Shown here one piece after another: positions 37,147 through 45,151 of a stretch of 64,000 nucleotides of DNA. Made by a program: the position numbers and the translations under genes. Under the pieces are notes generated by a model, which searched no databases, was not told the origin of the DNA, and worked only from the letters and a program-made list of their open reading frames with translations. The stretch spans positions 310,001 through 374,000 of the forward strand of contig NZ_OAOF01000001.1 in NCBI RefSeq assembly GCF_900205965.1, in the 5' to 3' direction. Position 1 is the first letter of the stretch; every line of letters begins with the position of its first letter. This DNA comes from Lacrimispora amygdalina. Its GTDB lineage: Bacteria > Bacillota > Clostridia > Lachnospirales > Lachnospiraceae.

Positions 37147-37650
37147 TTAGTAGCTTCTCAGCTGGTCGCTTCCATCATCCTTTGTATTTTCCAAACGTTT
37201 CACCACAACATAGTACCCGGCTTTTTCATTTATCTTAACAAAAATCCGGTCTCCCACCTTATGCCCCAGTATTGCGCTGCCAAGAGGGGATTCGGAACTG
37301 ATTAAACCCTTCATGGAATTCCCGCGGACAGTTGTTACCAGTTTATAAGTCTCCACCTCATCGTCATCCTCAAAATATAAATCCACAGTATTATAAAGCC
37401 CGATTTCATCTTCTTTGGAATCGTCAGTAATAATCTGGGCAGTTTTTATCATCTTTTCCAGATATCGGATTCTGCTTTCATTCTGGTTTTTATCCTTCTT
37501 CGCAGCATGGTATTCAAAATTTTCACTTAAATCACCATGAGCTCTTGCTTCTTTCACTGCCTCCAGCGCTTCCTTACGCACCACCAGTTTCCGGTATTCA
37601 ATTTCCTGTTTCATTTTATCAATATCATTTTTAGTTAATTTATCAAACAC
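37147..37650 (-). CDS. GreA/GreB-type transcription elongation factor
   Basis: A 167-residue factor that binds the secondary channel of RNA polymerase and stimulates cleavage of backtracked RNA. The N-terminal coiled coil with the acidic tip is visible (ARAHGDLSENFEYHAAKKDKNQNESRIRYLEKMI; the Asp and Glu of GDLSEN are the tip residues), followed by the FKBP-like C-domain. GTG 37650 is preferred because AGAGG abuts the ATG at 37659. It may not be the main greA, because it is embedded in an operon of redox-type and transport genes. Confidence 0.85.
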   Translation of the reverse strand: MFDKLTKNDIDKMKQEIEYRKLVVRKEALEAVKEARAHGDLSENFEYHAAKKDKNQNESRIRYLEKMIKTAQIITDDSKEDEIGLYNTVDLYFEDDDEVETYKLVTTVRGNSMKGLISSESPLGSAILGHKVGDRIFVKINEKAGYYVVVKRLENTKDDGSDQLRSY

Positions 37651-37677
37651 GTTCCCCATCCTCTTTCTGCCGCTTGA

Positions 37678-38997
37678 TTACGGACGGCCTGCCCCGTCAT
37701 TGGGGCCCGCTTCCACAGGCTTTCTTTTATTCATAGACAACAGCCTGTCTAAATATATGGATTTCAGCTGTTTGCCTGCCAATGCCTGTTTTACCGGGGG
37801 CAGCTTTAAGATGGTCTCAAAAAGTGCCGCCATGGCGCGGTGGCTGGCAAAGGCCTGATTATCAAAAATAAGATTCTGCAGAGTCCCTTTTTCAATGGCC
37901 TGCAGCACAAAGCGGTGGGTGCTGTTCACCGGAGTAATGATCTGCTTTGGCCTTCGTTCCATGTTAATCGCTTTCACATTACAGTTTCTGGCGCATACAC
38001 CGCAGCCAAGACAGATTTCTTCATCCACCACGGCCTTTTTCTTCCCATTTTCGTCCTTTTCCATGGAAATAGCAAGGATAGGACATACTTTCTCACATTT
38101 CCCGCAGCCCACACAAGTCTCCTCCGATATACGGGGGATGTAATTAGTTGTGGCAACCGGATGCATGGGACTGAACTTTCTGGCAGCCTGGAGTGCTTCA
38201 CAGCAGCACCCGCAGCAATTACAGATAAATGCCGGATGCTCCCGTACATTCTCTCCAATCTGTACCAGATTGCTTGCATAGGACCGTTCCAGTGCATCCA
38301 TGGCTTCCTCTTTGGAAATCAGCCTTGCGTATTCTCCATGCTCTGCCAGTGAACGGGCAACATTGTCAAAGGTCAGACATACGTCCCAGGGTGCATTAAT
38401 TTCACAGGGATGACCGGCATGAGACATCTTGTGGCGGCAGTAGCAAAGCCCCAGCCCGATATAATCCGCCTCTTCCACGATATGAGAGGCGCGTTCAAAA
38501 TCCAGGATATGGTTGGTTTTATCCGTCGACAGGACAGGTTCCTGAACATAGACTCTTCCCAGTTTTGTTTCCGTAGCAAAAAATAAGTCCTTAATAAAGT
38601 CCTCTTCTACGTTCATGTATTGATAGTAAAGCTCACCTAAGTATTTCTGGTCAATGTCTCCTCTGGTCCTCATCAGGGCAAATTCGATGAAACCAGCCAT
38701 AGGAGGCGGCATGACAAACTTACGGATTCCATTATGATAGGAATCCACCAGAAGCGCTTTTTCACAGAGGTGATCCAAAAGCCGCTCAGCCTTAAACTCC
38801 GTAGTGCCCCATATCTTAGCTGCCTTCTTTACCGTAAAAGGCCTTACCGGCAGCAGTGCCACCCATTTTGCTTCTTTCTCCGAATACAAAACCTGAAGAA
38901 TTTTATAAAGCGTCTCCGACTCAGGCGCCCCTTGTGTAAACCAGTTAATGCGGTCACTTAAATTCAAGTACGCATCACGGGCTGTCAGATGCCCCAT
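37678..38997 (-). CDS. 4Fe-4S binding protein with winged-helix-like N-terminus
   Basis: A 439-residue cytoplasmic protein. The first 130 residues look helical and winged-helix-like (FTVKKAAKIWGTTEFKAERLLDHLCEKALL). A cysteine-rich middle follows (LCYCRHKMSHAGHPC and the dense CNCCGCCCEALQ), then two classical ferredoxin-type 4Fe-4S motifs (CVGCGKCEKVCP and CLGCGVCARNC). Proteins of this layout are common in anaerobes, but no substrate is known. ATG 38997, six bases after AAGGA, is preferred to ATG 39003. It lies 18 bases after a protein with a methyltransferase-like fold and 27 bases before the GreA-type gene. Confidence 0.82.
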   Translation of the reverse strand: MGHLTARDAYLNLSDRINWFTQGAPESETLYKILQVLYSEKEAKWVALLPVRPFTVKKAAKIWGTTEFKAERLLDHLCEKALLVDSYHNGIRKFVMPPPMAGFIEFALMRTRGDIDQKYLGELYYQYMNVEEDFIKDLFFATETKLGRVYVQEPVLSTDKTNHILDFERASHIVEEADYIGLGLCYCRHKMSHAGHPCEINAPWDVCLTFDNVARSLAEHGEYARLISKEEAMDALERSYASNLVQIGENVREHPAFICNCCGCCCEALQAARKFSPMHPVATTNYIPRISEETCVGCGKCEKVCPILAISMEKDENGKKKAVVDEEICLGCGVCARNCNVKAINMERRPKQIITPVNSTHRFVLQAIEKGTLQNLIFDNQAFASHRAMAALFETILKLPPVKQALAGKQLKSIYLDRLLSMNKRKPVEAGPNDGAGRP

Positions 38998-39015
38998 TTC
39001 CATTCCTTCTTTCTA

Positions 39016-39990
39016 TTATGATTTCTGGGCGATTATCTCAATACGTCCCAGAGTTGTCCCCACTTTCTTACGGGACTTTATCGTTAACCCGAACAGTTTT
39101 GCCAGATTCTCTGTTCCTTTTTGGGTAAGATAAACCTCAGATGCCAAATTCCGCCATATGGCTCTCCCCTTTTTTACCAGAAGATCCATCGACTTATCAA
39201 GATCCGGTCCGTCAAACCAGAGGATTCCTCCATCAGCCAGGCTGTCTGCTGCTTTGTCAAGAATTGCATTCATATCCCGGCTGTCTGACAGACGGTCAAT
39301 GATCACCGCTGCATAGCTGCCATTCTTATCTGTGCTGACTGCATCCGCTTCCAAAATAGCGCTGACTTTGTATCCTGCAGCGACCGCCTCCTTATATAAT
39401 TGGCTGTTTTGATTTCCTATAAACAGTATGGTATCATCAGCAGCCAGACTTTCAATATCCGCAAGTATTCTTTTACAGCCTGCGCGGGAACGTGCGGTTC
39501 TTTTCCTTCTTTTGATAATCCCCGGTTCCTCTTTCGCCAGATAATAGTTACCGCACTCTTTGCACTTCATAAAGATACGGACCGGTTTTACTATCTCTTT
39601 TCCGGTCTCATCCCCCTCCATGTATAGAGATGCTCCGTAATGCACCGTCCCTTTTCCCGAACAGACGGGACAGATCTCAATCTCTGCAAACATTAAATTT
39701 CTAAGTTCTTTTAATGCTTTAAAATACCAGCGGTACAGACGGTCCCTAAACTCTCTGTCATAAACAAAAAGCCAGTTTTTTATGACTTCTGCCATCCATC
39801 TTGTCTCATGTATTACAGACTTGTCCGCCTGAAGTCCCTTTAAGTTTTCTTCCAGTGTAAGAAGCCCGGAAACAGCATCCTCCTTCAACCGGTCATTACT
39901 CTGACTAGCGATCAGATGCTCAATTCCTTCCACTACGCTGCTGCATAAATTCACCATCACTACCAGCTGATTCATTCTGCCTGTTGCCAT
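39016..39990 (-). CDS. Zinc-ribbon protein with methyltransferase-like C-domain
   Basis: A 324-residue protein I cannot name. Residues 1-100 are helical. A zinc-ribbon pair, CPVCSGKG and MKCKECGNYY, lies near 110-155. The C-terminal part has the strand order of a Rossmann-like methyltransferase (DTILFIGNQNSQLYKEAVAAGYKVSAILEAD, then YAAVIIDRLSDS, then ADGGILWFDGPD), but the usual glycine-rich GxGxG is degenerate, so it may bind no SAM. It is the first gene of the five-gene operon with the Fe-S protein, GreA, MATE and HAD genes. ATG 39990 is chosen because AGGAGAGG lies eight bases before it. Confidence 0.65.
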   Translation of the reverse strand: MATGRMNQLVVMVNLCSSVVEGIEHLIASQSNDRLKEDAVSGLLTLEENLKGLQADKSVIHETRWMAEVIKNWLFVYDREFRDRLYRWYFKALKELRNLMFAEIEICPVCSGKGTVHYGASLYMEGDETGKEIVKPVRIFMKCKECGNYYLAKEEPGIIKRRKRTARSRAGCKRILADIESLAADDTILFIGNQNSQLYKEAVAAGYKVSAILEADAVSTDKNGSYAAVIIDRLSDSRDMNAILDKAADSLADGGILWFDGPDLDKSMDLLVKKGRAIWRNLASEVYLTQKGTENLAKLFGLTIKSRKKVGTTLGRIEIIAQKS

Positions 39991-40040
39991 ACATAGATCC
40001 TCTCCTGTCACTCGTTTCAGTTCTTTCGTATTACTCTGTT

Positions 40041-40070
40041 ATTTTAGCACTGTTAAAAGGAGAAAGGCAA
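40041..40070 (-). promoter_or_regulatory. Possible promoter of the zinc-ribbon/Fe-S operon
   Basis: On the minus strand TTGCCT (40065-40070), 18-base spacer, TAAAAT (40041-40046), about 50 bases before the first gene of the operon. Confidence 0.4.
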
Positions 40071-40078
40071 ACACTTTC

Positions 40079-40107
40079 TTGTAGAGCGTCTCTAAACGGT
40101 TTATAAT
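40079..40107 (+). promoter_or_regulatory. Promoter of the decayed LysR gene
   Basis: TTGTAG (40079-40084), exactly 17 bases, then a perfect TATAAT (40102-40107). It is about 48 bases before the LysR remnant ATG at 40155. The promoter is intact while the gene is broken. Confidence 0.6.
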
Positions 40108-40154
40108 ATTATTATGGAATATATGGAAGAAAGCAGTTAATTAAGAGGGGTAAT

Positions 40155-40341
40155 ATGAATTTTGATAAAATAAAATATTTTATTGATCTGGTTGAATGCA
40201 GGAATTTTACAGAAACTGCAAGAAAGAACTTTGTATCACAGACTACGATCAGTCTGCAGATTGCATCAATTCCGTATAGAAATTGCTTATTTAAAAGATA
40301 ATAAAAATATTGCTTTAAAACATTTCCTTAACCGGTGTTGA
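40155..40341 (+). pseudogene. LysR-family regulator remnant (internal deletion)
   Basis: ATG 40155, with AAGAGGGG upstream, opens a 48-codon frame that begins exactly like a LysR helix-turn-helix (NFDKIKYFIDLVECRNFTE then NFVSQTTISLQIASI) and stops at 40301. In another frame from about 40270 the DNA reads FRIEIAYLKDNKNIALKHFL, which looks like the C-terminal end of a LysR effector domain. About 240 codons of the middle are missing. The regulator cannot be functional, although an N-terminal DNA-binding peptide could still be made. Confidence 0.75.
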
Positions 40342-41254
40342 CGGTAATTTAGGGGGGCAGGCAGCAAAGTATTTATTGGAATTAGTTGATAAGAACCAGA
40401 TCATTCTCTGCGGTTATAATCCGGAAGCATTAAAAGAATTTGAGGAACAGGGTATTGAAACTCATGAAACGAATTTCAACAACAGCCAGGGTCTTGCCGA
40501 AGCTTTTGCAAACGCAGATAAGGTTGCTTTAATTTCCATGCCGTTTGTTGGGAAAAAGCGTCAGAATGCCCACAAGAATGCAGTAGATGCAGCAAAGGCA
40601 GCCGGAGTAAAGCAAATCATCTATACCTCCCTTGTCAATGCGTCAGATGAATCAAACCCCAGTGTTGAAAAAATTGATCATGCCTTCACAGAGGATTATA
40701 TTAAAAAGACTGGACTTGATTATATTTTCCTGCGTAATTCCCAGTATGCAGAGGCCATGATCACCAATTATTTTACCTTTGCTAAAATGGACGGGATATT
40801 GAAAAATAGCCAGGGCGACGGAAAAATGGCTTACATTTCCCGTAAAGACTGCGCCAAGGCTATCGCTTATTCTCTTGTATCCGAGAATTATCACAAATCC
40901 ATTCTAAATATCAATGGACCACAGTTAATGACCATCTCTGAATTTATCGAATATGGAAATCAGGTTACGGGAAATCATGTAACCTATGAGGAGCTGACGG
41001 ACGAAGAAAATTATGCTGTCTTTGATTCTATGGGAGTCCCCAGAACCACTGACGGAAAATTTAAGGAAGATTCCGAAGCACCGTTTTCATCAGAGGGTAT
41101 GGTGACCTTCGCACAGGCCATTCGACTGGGCAAAATGGACATGTTTACGGATGATTTTAAAAATCTTACCGGTCAGGAGCCTCTCACAGTTAAATACATG
41201 TTTGAGCATGCAGATGACTTCCAGATAGGAGAACGGCATTCAAAAGATATTTAA
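40319..41254 (+). CDS. NmrA-type NAD(P)-binding oxidoreductase, 5' end damaged
   Basis: A protein of about 311 codons of the NmrA/SDR-like family, binding NAD(P) with the N-terminal glycine motif SLTGVDGNLGGQAAKYLL; members reduce quinones or sense redox state. The remaining sequence is fully open (for example VALISMPFVGKKRQNAHKNAVDAAKAAGVKQIIYTSL). However the codon in the place of the expected initiator is a TAA stop at 40316-40318, directly followed by AAC ATT TCC. The first possible start is TTG 40376, which would delete the cofactor motif and has no well-placed ribosome-binding site. The gene is either a recent pseudogene or uses a rare ATT start. It sits at the end of the LysR remnant and ends at a strong terminator. 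Confidence 0.7.
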   Translation, partial: NISLTGVDGNLGGQAAKYLLELVDKNQIILCGYNPEALKEFEEQGIETHETNFNNSQGLAEAFANADKVALISMPFVGKKRQNAHKNAVDAAKAAGVKQIIYTSLVNASDESNPSVEKIDHAFTEDYIKKTGLDYIFLRNSQYAEAMITNYFTFAKMDGILKNSQGDGKMAYISRKDCAKAIAYSLVSENYHKSILNINGPQLMTISEFIEYGNQVTGNHVTYEELTDEENYAVFDSMGVPRTTDGKFKEDSEAPFSSEGMVTFAQAIRLGKMDMFTDDFKNLTGQEPLTVKYMFEHADDFQIGERHSKDI

Positions 41255-41259
41255 TAATG

Positions 41260-41313
41260 AAAGAATCCATGGAATTCTGCAGAATGTATACAGGATTCCA
41301 TGGATTCTTTTTT
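41260..41313 (+). terminator. Terminator after the NmrA-type gene
   Basis: AAAGAATCCATGGAAT pairs with ATTCCATGGATTCTTT, a 16-base perfect stem, followed by TTTT. The left flank is A-rich, so it probably serves the convergent ANT(6)-type gene too. Confidence 0.85.
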
Positions 41314-41385
41314 ATAAGCTTATATTTTATAAAATACCCCGCCTCATGACCAGTATGGACTGCATGATAATAGTAATAATATTTG

Positions 41386-42261
41386 TTAATAAACTTGTTT
41401 TGCATCCGGAGGAAGTTCTCTGACATGGTTTAAATATCCCATACAGTTAGACGCTTCCGTCTTGTCATATAAAAAACCAAGCTCTTTTGATACAAATCCT
41501 GCCGTCTCATGAAACAGGTTACACATTCTTTCAACAGCCTCCCAGATATGTTCCGCCTCAGCATCCGCATATGTCTTTAAAAACCTCTCCCATTCTCCAT
41601 GTGACAGCCAACGGTACATATCCTTACCGCATTTTCCTATACTGCATGAAAACCCTGTTGCGATTCCGATCTTCCAGGATAACAGTGTTACCAGCTGGGG
41701 GCGTATGTAACGATTAAGCATATCCTGCACATATGGGATCTCATTTCTCCACAATCCCTTGGCTACGTTATCAAGACACCACCAGAATTCATTGCAGGTA
41801 CATAAAAATTCTGTTTCCGAAGGTCTTTTCACCCAATGGCTCTGGTCCGATGATTCTGGTATCACCGGGAGAATATCATCTTTATCCATCAGGACCCTGC
41901 AGAGCCGGTCAACAGAAATATCTTTCAGGGCACAATCCAGAATCATCACATGAAGGTCCAGCCTGTTTCCATCTGAAAACTGTATTAACCACCCATAACT
42001 CTCGTCTTTCTTATGGGGATAAGCCGGGTTTTCATCCGGATACTGCATAAAAAGCCGGTCCCCAAACCGGTCTATCCAGGAAGAATCTTTGATAAAAGAA
42101 TCCGTCTCATTTACTATGTAAACCACATCATAATCCTGAAATATATCCGGCACTGCATTTGGATTAGTTCTGGACCCGCCCATGTAAACTCCTCTGATTC
42201 TGTCATCCTGCTCAGCTGTACCGAGAATCAGATCATACATCTCTTTTTCTGTTCTCATCAT
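41386..42261 (-). CDS. ANT(6)/AadE-type aminoglycoside nucleotidyltransferase
   Basis: A 291-residue enzyme resembling aminoglycoside 6-adenylyltransferase, which inactivates streptomycin with ATP. The nucleotidyltransferase core is visible near residues 25-45: YMGGSRTNPN followed by DIFQDYDVVYIV, the GS..D.D catalytic pattern, then a third Asp in NRLDLHVMI. The C-terminal part follows the AadE pattern (EFWWCLDNVAKGLWRNEIPYVQDMLN). Chromosomal AadE-like genes need not give resistance. The ATG at 42261 has GGAGG seven bases before it and overlaps the stop of the acetyltransferase gene by four bases. No mobile element lies beside it. Confidence 0.85.
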   Translation of the reverse strand: MMRTEKEMYDLILGTAEQDDRIRGVYMGGSRTNPNAVPDIFQDYDVVYIVNETDSFIKDSSWIDRFGDRLFMQYPDENPAYPHKKDESYGWLIQFSDGNRLDLHVMILDCALKDISVDRLCRVLMDKDDILPVIPESSDQSHWVKRPSETEFLCTCNEFWWCLDNVAKGLWRNEIPYVQDMLNRYIRPQLVTLLSWKIGIATGFSCSIGKCGKDMYRWLSHGEWERFLKTYADAEAEHIWEAVERMCNLFHETAGFVSKELGFLYDKTEASNCMGYLNHVRELPPDAKQVY

Positions 42262-42893
42262 TCCCGTTCCTCCAGAAGTTTTCTCATATTCCCGGAAGTA
42301 ATTGCGTCTAAATTTGCTTTCACTTTCTCTTCGGGCCAATCCCACCATTTTAAAGCGAGAAGCGCCTGAACCACCGGCTCATCAAAACGGGAACGGATTG
42401 TTTTTGCCGGAATCCCTCCCACGATGGAGTAAGGCTCCACGTCCTTTGTTACTACAGCTCTGGTGCCGATCACTGCCCCATCGCCAATATGTACTCCCTG
42501 CATAATAACTGCTTCATATCCGATCCACACATCATTACCGATCACAATATCCCCTTTGTTATCCCAGGTCTCCCCAATACGCTCCACCGGAAGATCCCAC
42601 TCTTCAAAAAATATCCCAAAGGGATACGTAGCCAGAGATCTCTGGGTATGATTAGCAGAAGTAAATATAAACTTCGCTCCGCACGCAATCGAACAGTACC
42701 TGCCAATAACCAGACGCTCTTTATTAACGGGATAATGATAAAGTACATTATTCTTTTCAAAATCCATAGGATCGTTTACATAATCATTATAAATCGTATA
42801 ATCCCCGACTTCAATTGCCGGATCTTTTACCACATTTTTTAAGTATACGGTTTCCTTATCATGTTTTCTTGGATAAATCAAATTGCTATTCAT
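42258..42893 (-). CDS. Vat/XAT-type acetyltransferase
   Basis: A 211-residue hexapeptide-repeat acetyltransferase of the xenobiotic acyltransferase class (VatA-like, about 210 residues), which in relatives acetylates streptogramin A. The left-handed beta-helix repeats are obvious (VIGNDVWIGYEAVIMQGVHIGDGAVIGTRAVVTKDV), as are the catalytic histidine in TSANHTQRSLATYPF and the end PYSIVGGIPAKTIRSRF. The frame is open to 43112, but ATG 42893 with GGAAGGAG upstream gives the normal family length. It overlaps the amidohydrolase gene by eight bases and the ANT(6) gene by four. Confidence 0.87.
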   Translation of the reverse strand: MNSNLIYPRKHDKETVYLKNVVKDPAIEVGDYTIYNDYVNDPMDFEKNNVLYHYPVNKERLVIGRYCSIACGAKFIFTSANHTQRSLATYPFGIFFEEWDLPVERIGETWDNKGDIVIGNDVWIGYEAVIMQGVHIGDGAVIGTRAVVTKDVEPYSIVGGIPAKTIRSRFDEPVVQALLALKWWDWPEEKVKANLDAITSGNMRKLLEERE

Positions 42894-43695
42894 ACTTCTC
42901 CTTCCAGAATAATTTTCTGGCATTTTTATAAAATACGTTCTCCGCCGCGTCCCTGCCAAAGCTTTCAAGAACGGAACCATAAAAACCATCATAGCGGTCA
43001 TAACTGTCCCTGCCAAACACAAGGGCATCTGTTCCAAAAAGTATCTTCTCCGGTCCGCATTTTTCAATGGCCCGTTGCATTTCCTCTTTGGAAACAAAAG
43101 TCGTATCCCCATAAAGATTGGGACAACCAGAGATATAATCGCTGGCTCTTTCCCTGTCCCCGCCTAAATCCATATGAACTGCAACAAACGTTACATCCGG
43201 ATTATTAGAGGCAGCTTCATATACATATTCCATATTGGAGTAACCATCTCCCTCAGTATGGATACAAAACGGTATTTTCTGTCTTCTGCAGACCTCTATG
43301 TAAGGGCTGTAATCAGCGGAATTAAAAGGAACACCTGCAGTTCTGGGGTGAACTTTTAATCCCCCGATCCGATCTCTGTTTTCGTAAAGAAAGAGGTTCA
43401 GCCGATCCTGATTCTGGTCAAAGAGGGGGCGAATCCAGAATAATAATAAAAACCTGTCACCGTATTCATTTATAATCTTGAGAGAACGGCTGTTTAAGCT
43501 GATTGTATCTATATCCGGGAACCTCTCACCTCCCTGTTCATCAAGAGAATTAAGCCCGATATCAGAGATCACTGCCTGTGCCGCACCGAACCGGTCCATC
43601 TCTTTTACCAGATCCTCTATTTTTATTTCATAAGGGCCATAGGTCCCCATATGAACATGGGAGTCAATGATCTTAACTCCATATTCTGAAATCAT
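42886..43695 (-). CDS. Amidohydrolase family protein (TIM-barrel)
   Basis: A 269-residue metal-dependent hydrolase of the amidohydrolase-2 group. Metal ligands are readable as IIDSHVHMG near residue 12, CIHTEGD and VAVHMDLGG in the middle, and the aspartate in LFGTDALVFG near 225. Relatives act as decarboxylases or deacylases on small molecules; the substrate here is unknown. Its ATG overlaps the hydrogenase-like stop by four bases (ATGA), and its 3' end overlaps the acetyltransferase gene by eight, so it sits in a fully coupled operon. Confidence 0.82.
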   Translation of the reverse strand: MISEYGVKIIDSHVHMGTYGPYEIKIEDLVKEMDRFGAAQAVISDIGLNSLDEQGGERFPDIDTISLNSRSLKIINEYGDRFLLLFWIRPLFDQNQDRLNLFLYENRDRIGGLKVHPRTAGVPFNSADYSPYIEVCRRQKIPFCIHTEGDGYSNMEYVYEAASNNPDVTFVAVHMDLGGDRERASDYISGCPNLYGDTTFVSKEEMQRAIEKCGPEKILFGTDALVFGRDSYDRYDGFYGSVLESFGRDAAENVFYKNARKLFWKEKYE

Positions 43696-44939
43696 GTGAT
43701 ATCACGGCTGAATAGATCAGTCTCCTCCAAAAGGCTTTCTATGGTATCAAGATTCAAACGGTGAAGCAGCTCAATTACATAAGGGTTTTCCGCTGGATGC
43801 TGATATGTGGCCTTTTCCCCATATTCATTCACCAGCCCGGTTCCTTCATCTTTTCCCAGAATGGACCTGGGTCCGCCCACACAGCCGCCCACACAGCCCA
43901 TACCTTCATAAAAGTTTGCATCAATCTTTCCGTCCATAATATCCTGAATCATCTTTTTGCACCCAGGAACCCCGTCTGCCTGTTTGGTCCGGATCTGAAT
44001 TTCTTTCTGCGGACTGATAGCTTTTACCGTATTTTCTACCGCTTCGCTGACGCCTCCCTTTCTTGCATAGATTCGTCCTGCTTTGGAGGAATGATCCTTT
44101 TCACTCTCCTCCATAACAGCAGGATCAATTCCCAACGCATCAAAAATATTCTTTACCTCCTGAAACGTGAGAACATAATCAACCGCTCCGGCTAAATCCT
44201 TTTCTCTGGCTTCTGCCTTTTTTGCAAGACATGGTCCAATAAATACGGTTAATGCATCGGGATGAAGCACTTTTATCACCTTTGCACAGGCGACCATGGG
44301 AGATACAGATCCTGGAACATGAGGAAGCAGCTGATGGTAAATCTTCCGGATCATGCCGATCCACATAGGACAGCAGCAGCTGGTCAGCTGATAATCCCCG
44401 GTATCTTTAATATTTTTATCAAATTCCAGAGCTTCTTTCAGAGTAAGAATATCGGCAAATAAAGCTACCTCAAGCATTCCGTCAAATCCCACTTCCTTAA
44501 GTGCACTCCGCAGCTTTCCAGGCGTAACATCACTGGAAAACTGTCCTAAAAATGCCGGTGCAATCATGGCGTAAACCAGGCCTTTTGCTCCCCTGACCGC
44601 TTTGAGGGCAGGAATAATATCCGTACTGGCTGTCAGCTTCTCTCTGGCACATCCGTCAATACACCGCTCACATCCCAGGCACAGATCCGGATCAACAGCC
44701 ACTCCATCTGCTTCCGCCTTCAGTGCACCAAAAGGGCATCTTTTCAGGCACTCCTGCTGCTCTCCTTCCCCGCAGTCACAGCTGCCTGTCCGGATTACGA
44801 TCGGATGCTTGCTGGGATTTAACAGGCAGTCCAGATGATTGGGATCATACGCATTCCCCTTATCCGTCTCAGCCGGATCGAAATTGCCTGCCAGTGCTTC
44901 TCTTACCGTACTTTCATAGAGTTCTTTAAATGTCTGCAT
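43692..44939 (-). CDS. [FeFe]-hydrogenase-like H-cluster domain protein
   Basis: A 415-residue protein. Two ferredoxin-like 4Fe-4S motifs lie near the N-terminus (CDCGEGEQQECLKRCP and CLGCERCIDGCA), followed by an Fe-only hydrogenase large-domain. H-cluster motifs are L1 LTSCCCPMW, L2 IGPCLAKKAEA and L3 EGMGCVGGCVGGP; all four cluster cysteines are present, but L2 has GPC where catalytic hydrogenases have MPC. The catalytic A-group proton-relay cysteine context is also altered, so it may be a sensory or otherwise non-standard hydrogenase. GGGAGG precedes ATG 44939. It leads a four-gene operon. Confidence 0.8.
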   Translation of the reverse strand: MQTFKELYESTVREALAGNFDPAETDKGNAYDPNHLDCLLNPSKHPIVIRTGSCDCGEGEQQECLKRCPFGALKAEADGVAVDPDLCLGCERCIDGCAREKLTASTDIIPALKAVRGAKGLVYAMIAPAFLGQFSSDVTPGKLRSALKEVGFDGMLEVALFADILTLKEALEFDKNIKDTGDYQLTSCCCPMWIGMIRKIYHQLLPHVPGSVSPMVACAKVIKVLHPDALTVFIGPCLAKKAEAREKDLAGAVDYVLTFQEVKNIFDALGIDPAVMEESEKDHSSKAGRIYARKGGVSEAVENTVKAISPQKEIQIRTKQADGVPGCKKMIQDIMDGKIDANFYEGMGCVGGCVGGPRSILGKDEGTGLVNEYGEKATYQHPAENPYVIELLHRLNLDTIESLLEETDLFSRDIT

Positions 44940-45075
44940 AAATTACCTCCCGCATGTATGCTGTCTATTTTGTAATACATAATCCACTGTATCATTATCA
45001 TACCTTTTTTCGTTCTTACTATTCCAGTAAAATCCTAAAGATATCATATCACATTTATACATGCCAGAAAACATA

Positions 45076-45100
45076 AAAATAGGGCAGCATCAGGCTGCCC
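45076..45100 (-). terminator. Terminator of the GntP/IlvD-Edd operon
   Basis: GGGCAGC (45082-45088) pairs perfectly with GCTGCCC (45094-45100), a 5-base loop; on the minus strand ATTTTTATG follows. It is about 50 bases past the GntP stop. Confidence 0.75.
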
Positions 45101-45151
45101 ATCATATTACATATATAAAGTCTCACTTATGCCCCTGTTTTAATATTACCA

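Noticed and set aside
41386..42893. Mobile resistance cassette around the Vat- and ANT(6)-type genes
   Set aside because: No transposase, insertion sequence, integrase or inverted repeats are seen, and the genes are coupled to neighbours of similar composition.
42258..43112. Longer start for the Vat-type acetyltransferase gene
   Set aside because: The extra 73 residues overlap the amidohydrolase gene in another frame and do not resemble the family; ATG 42893 has a good ribosome-binding site.
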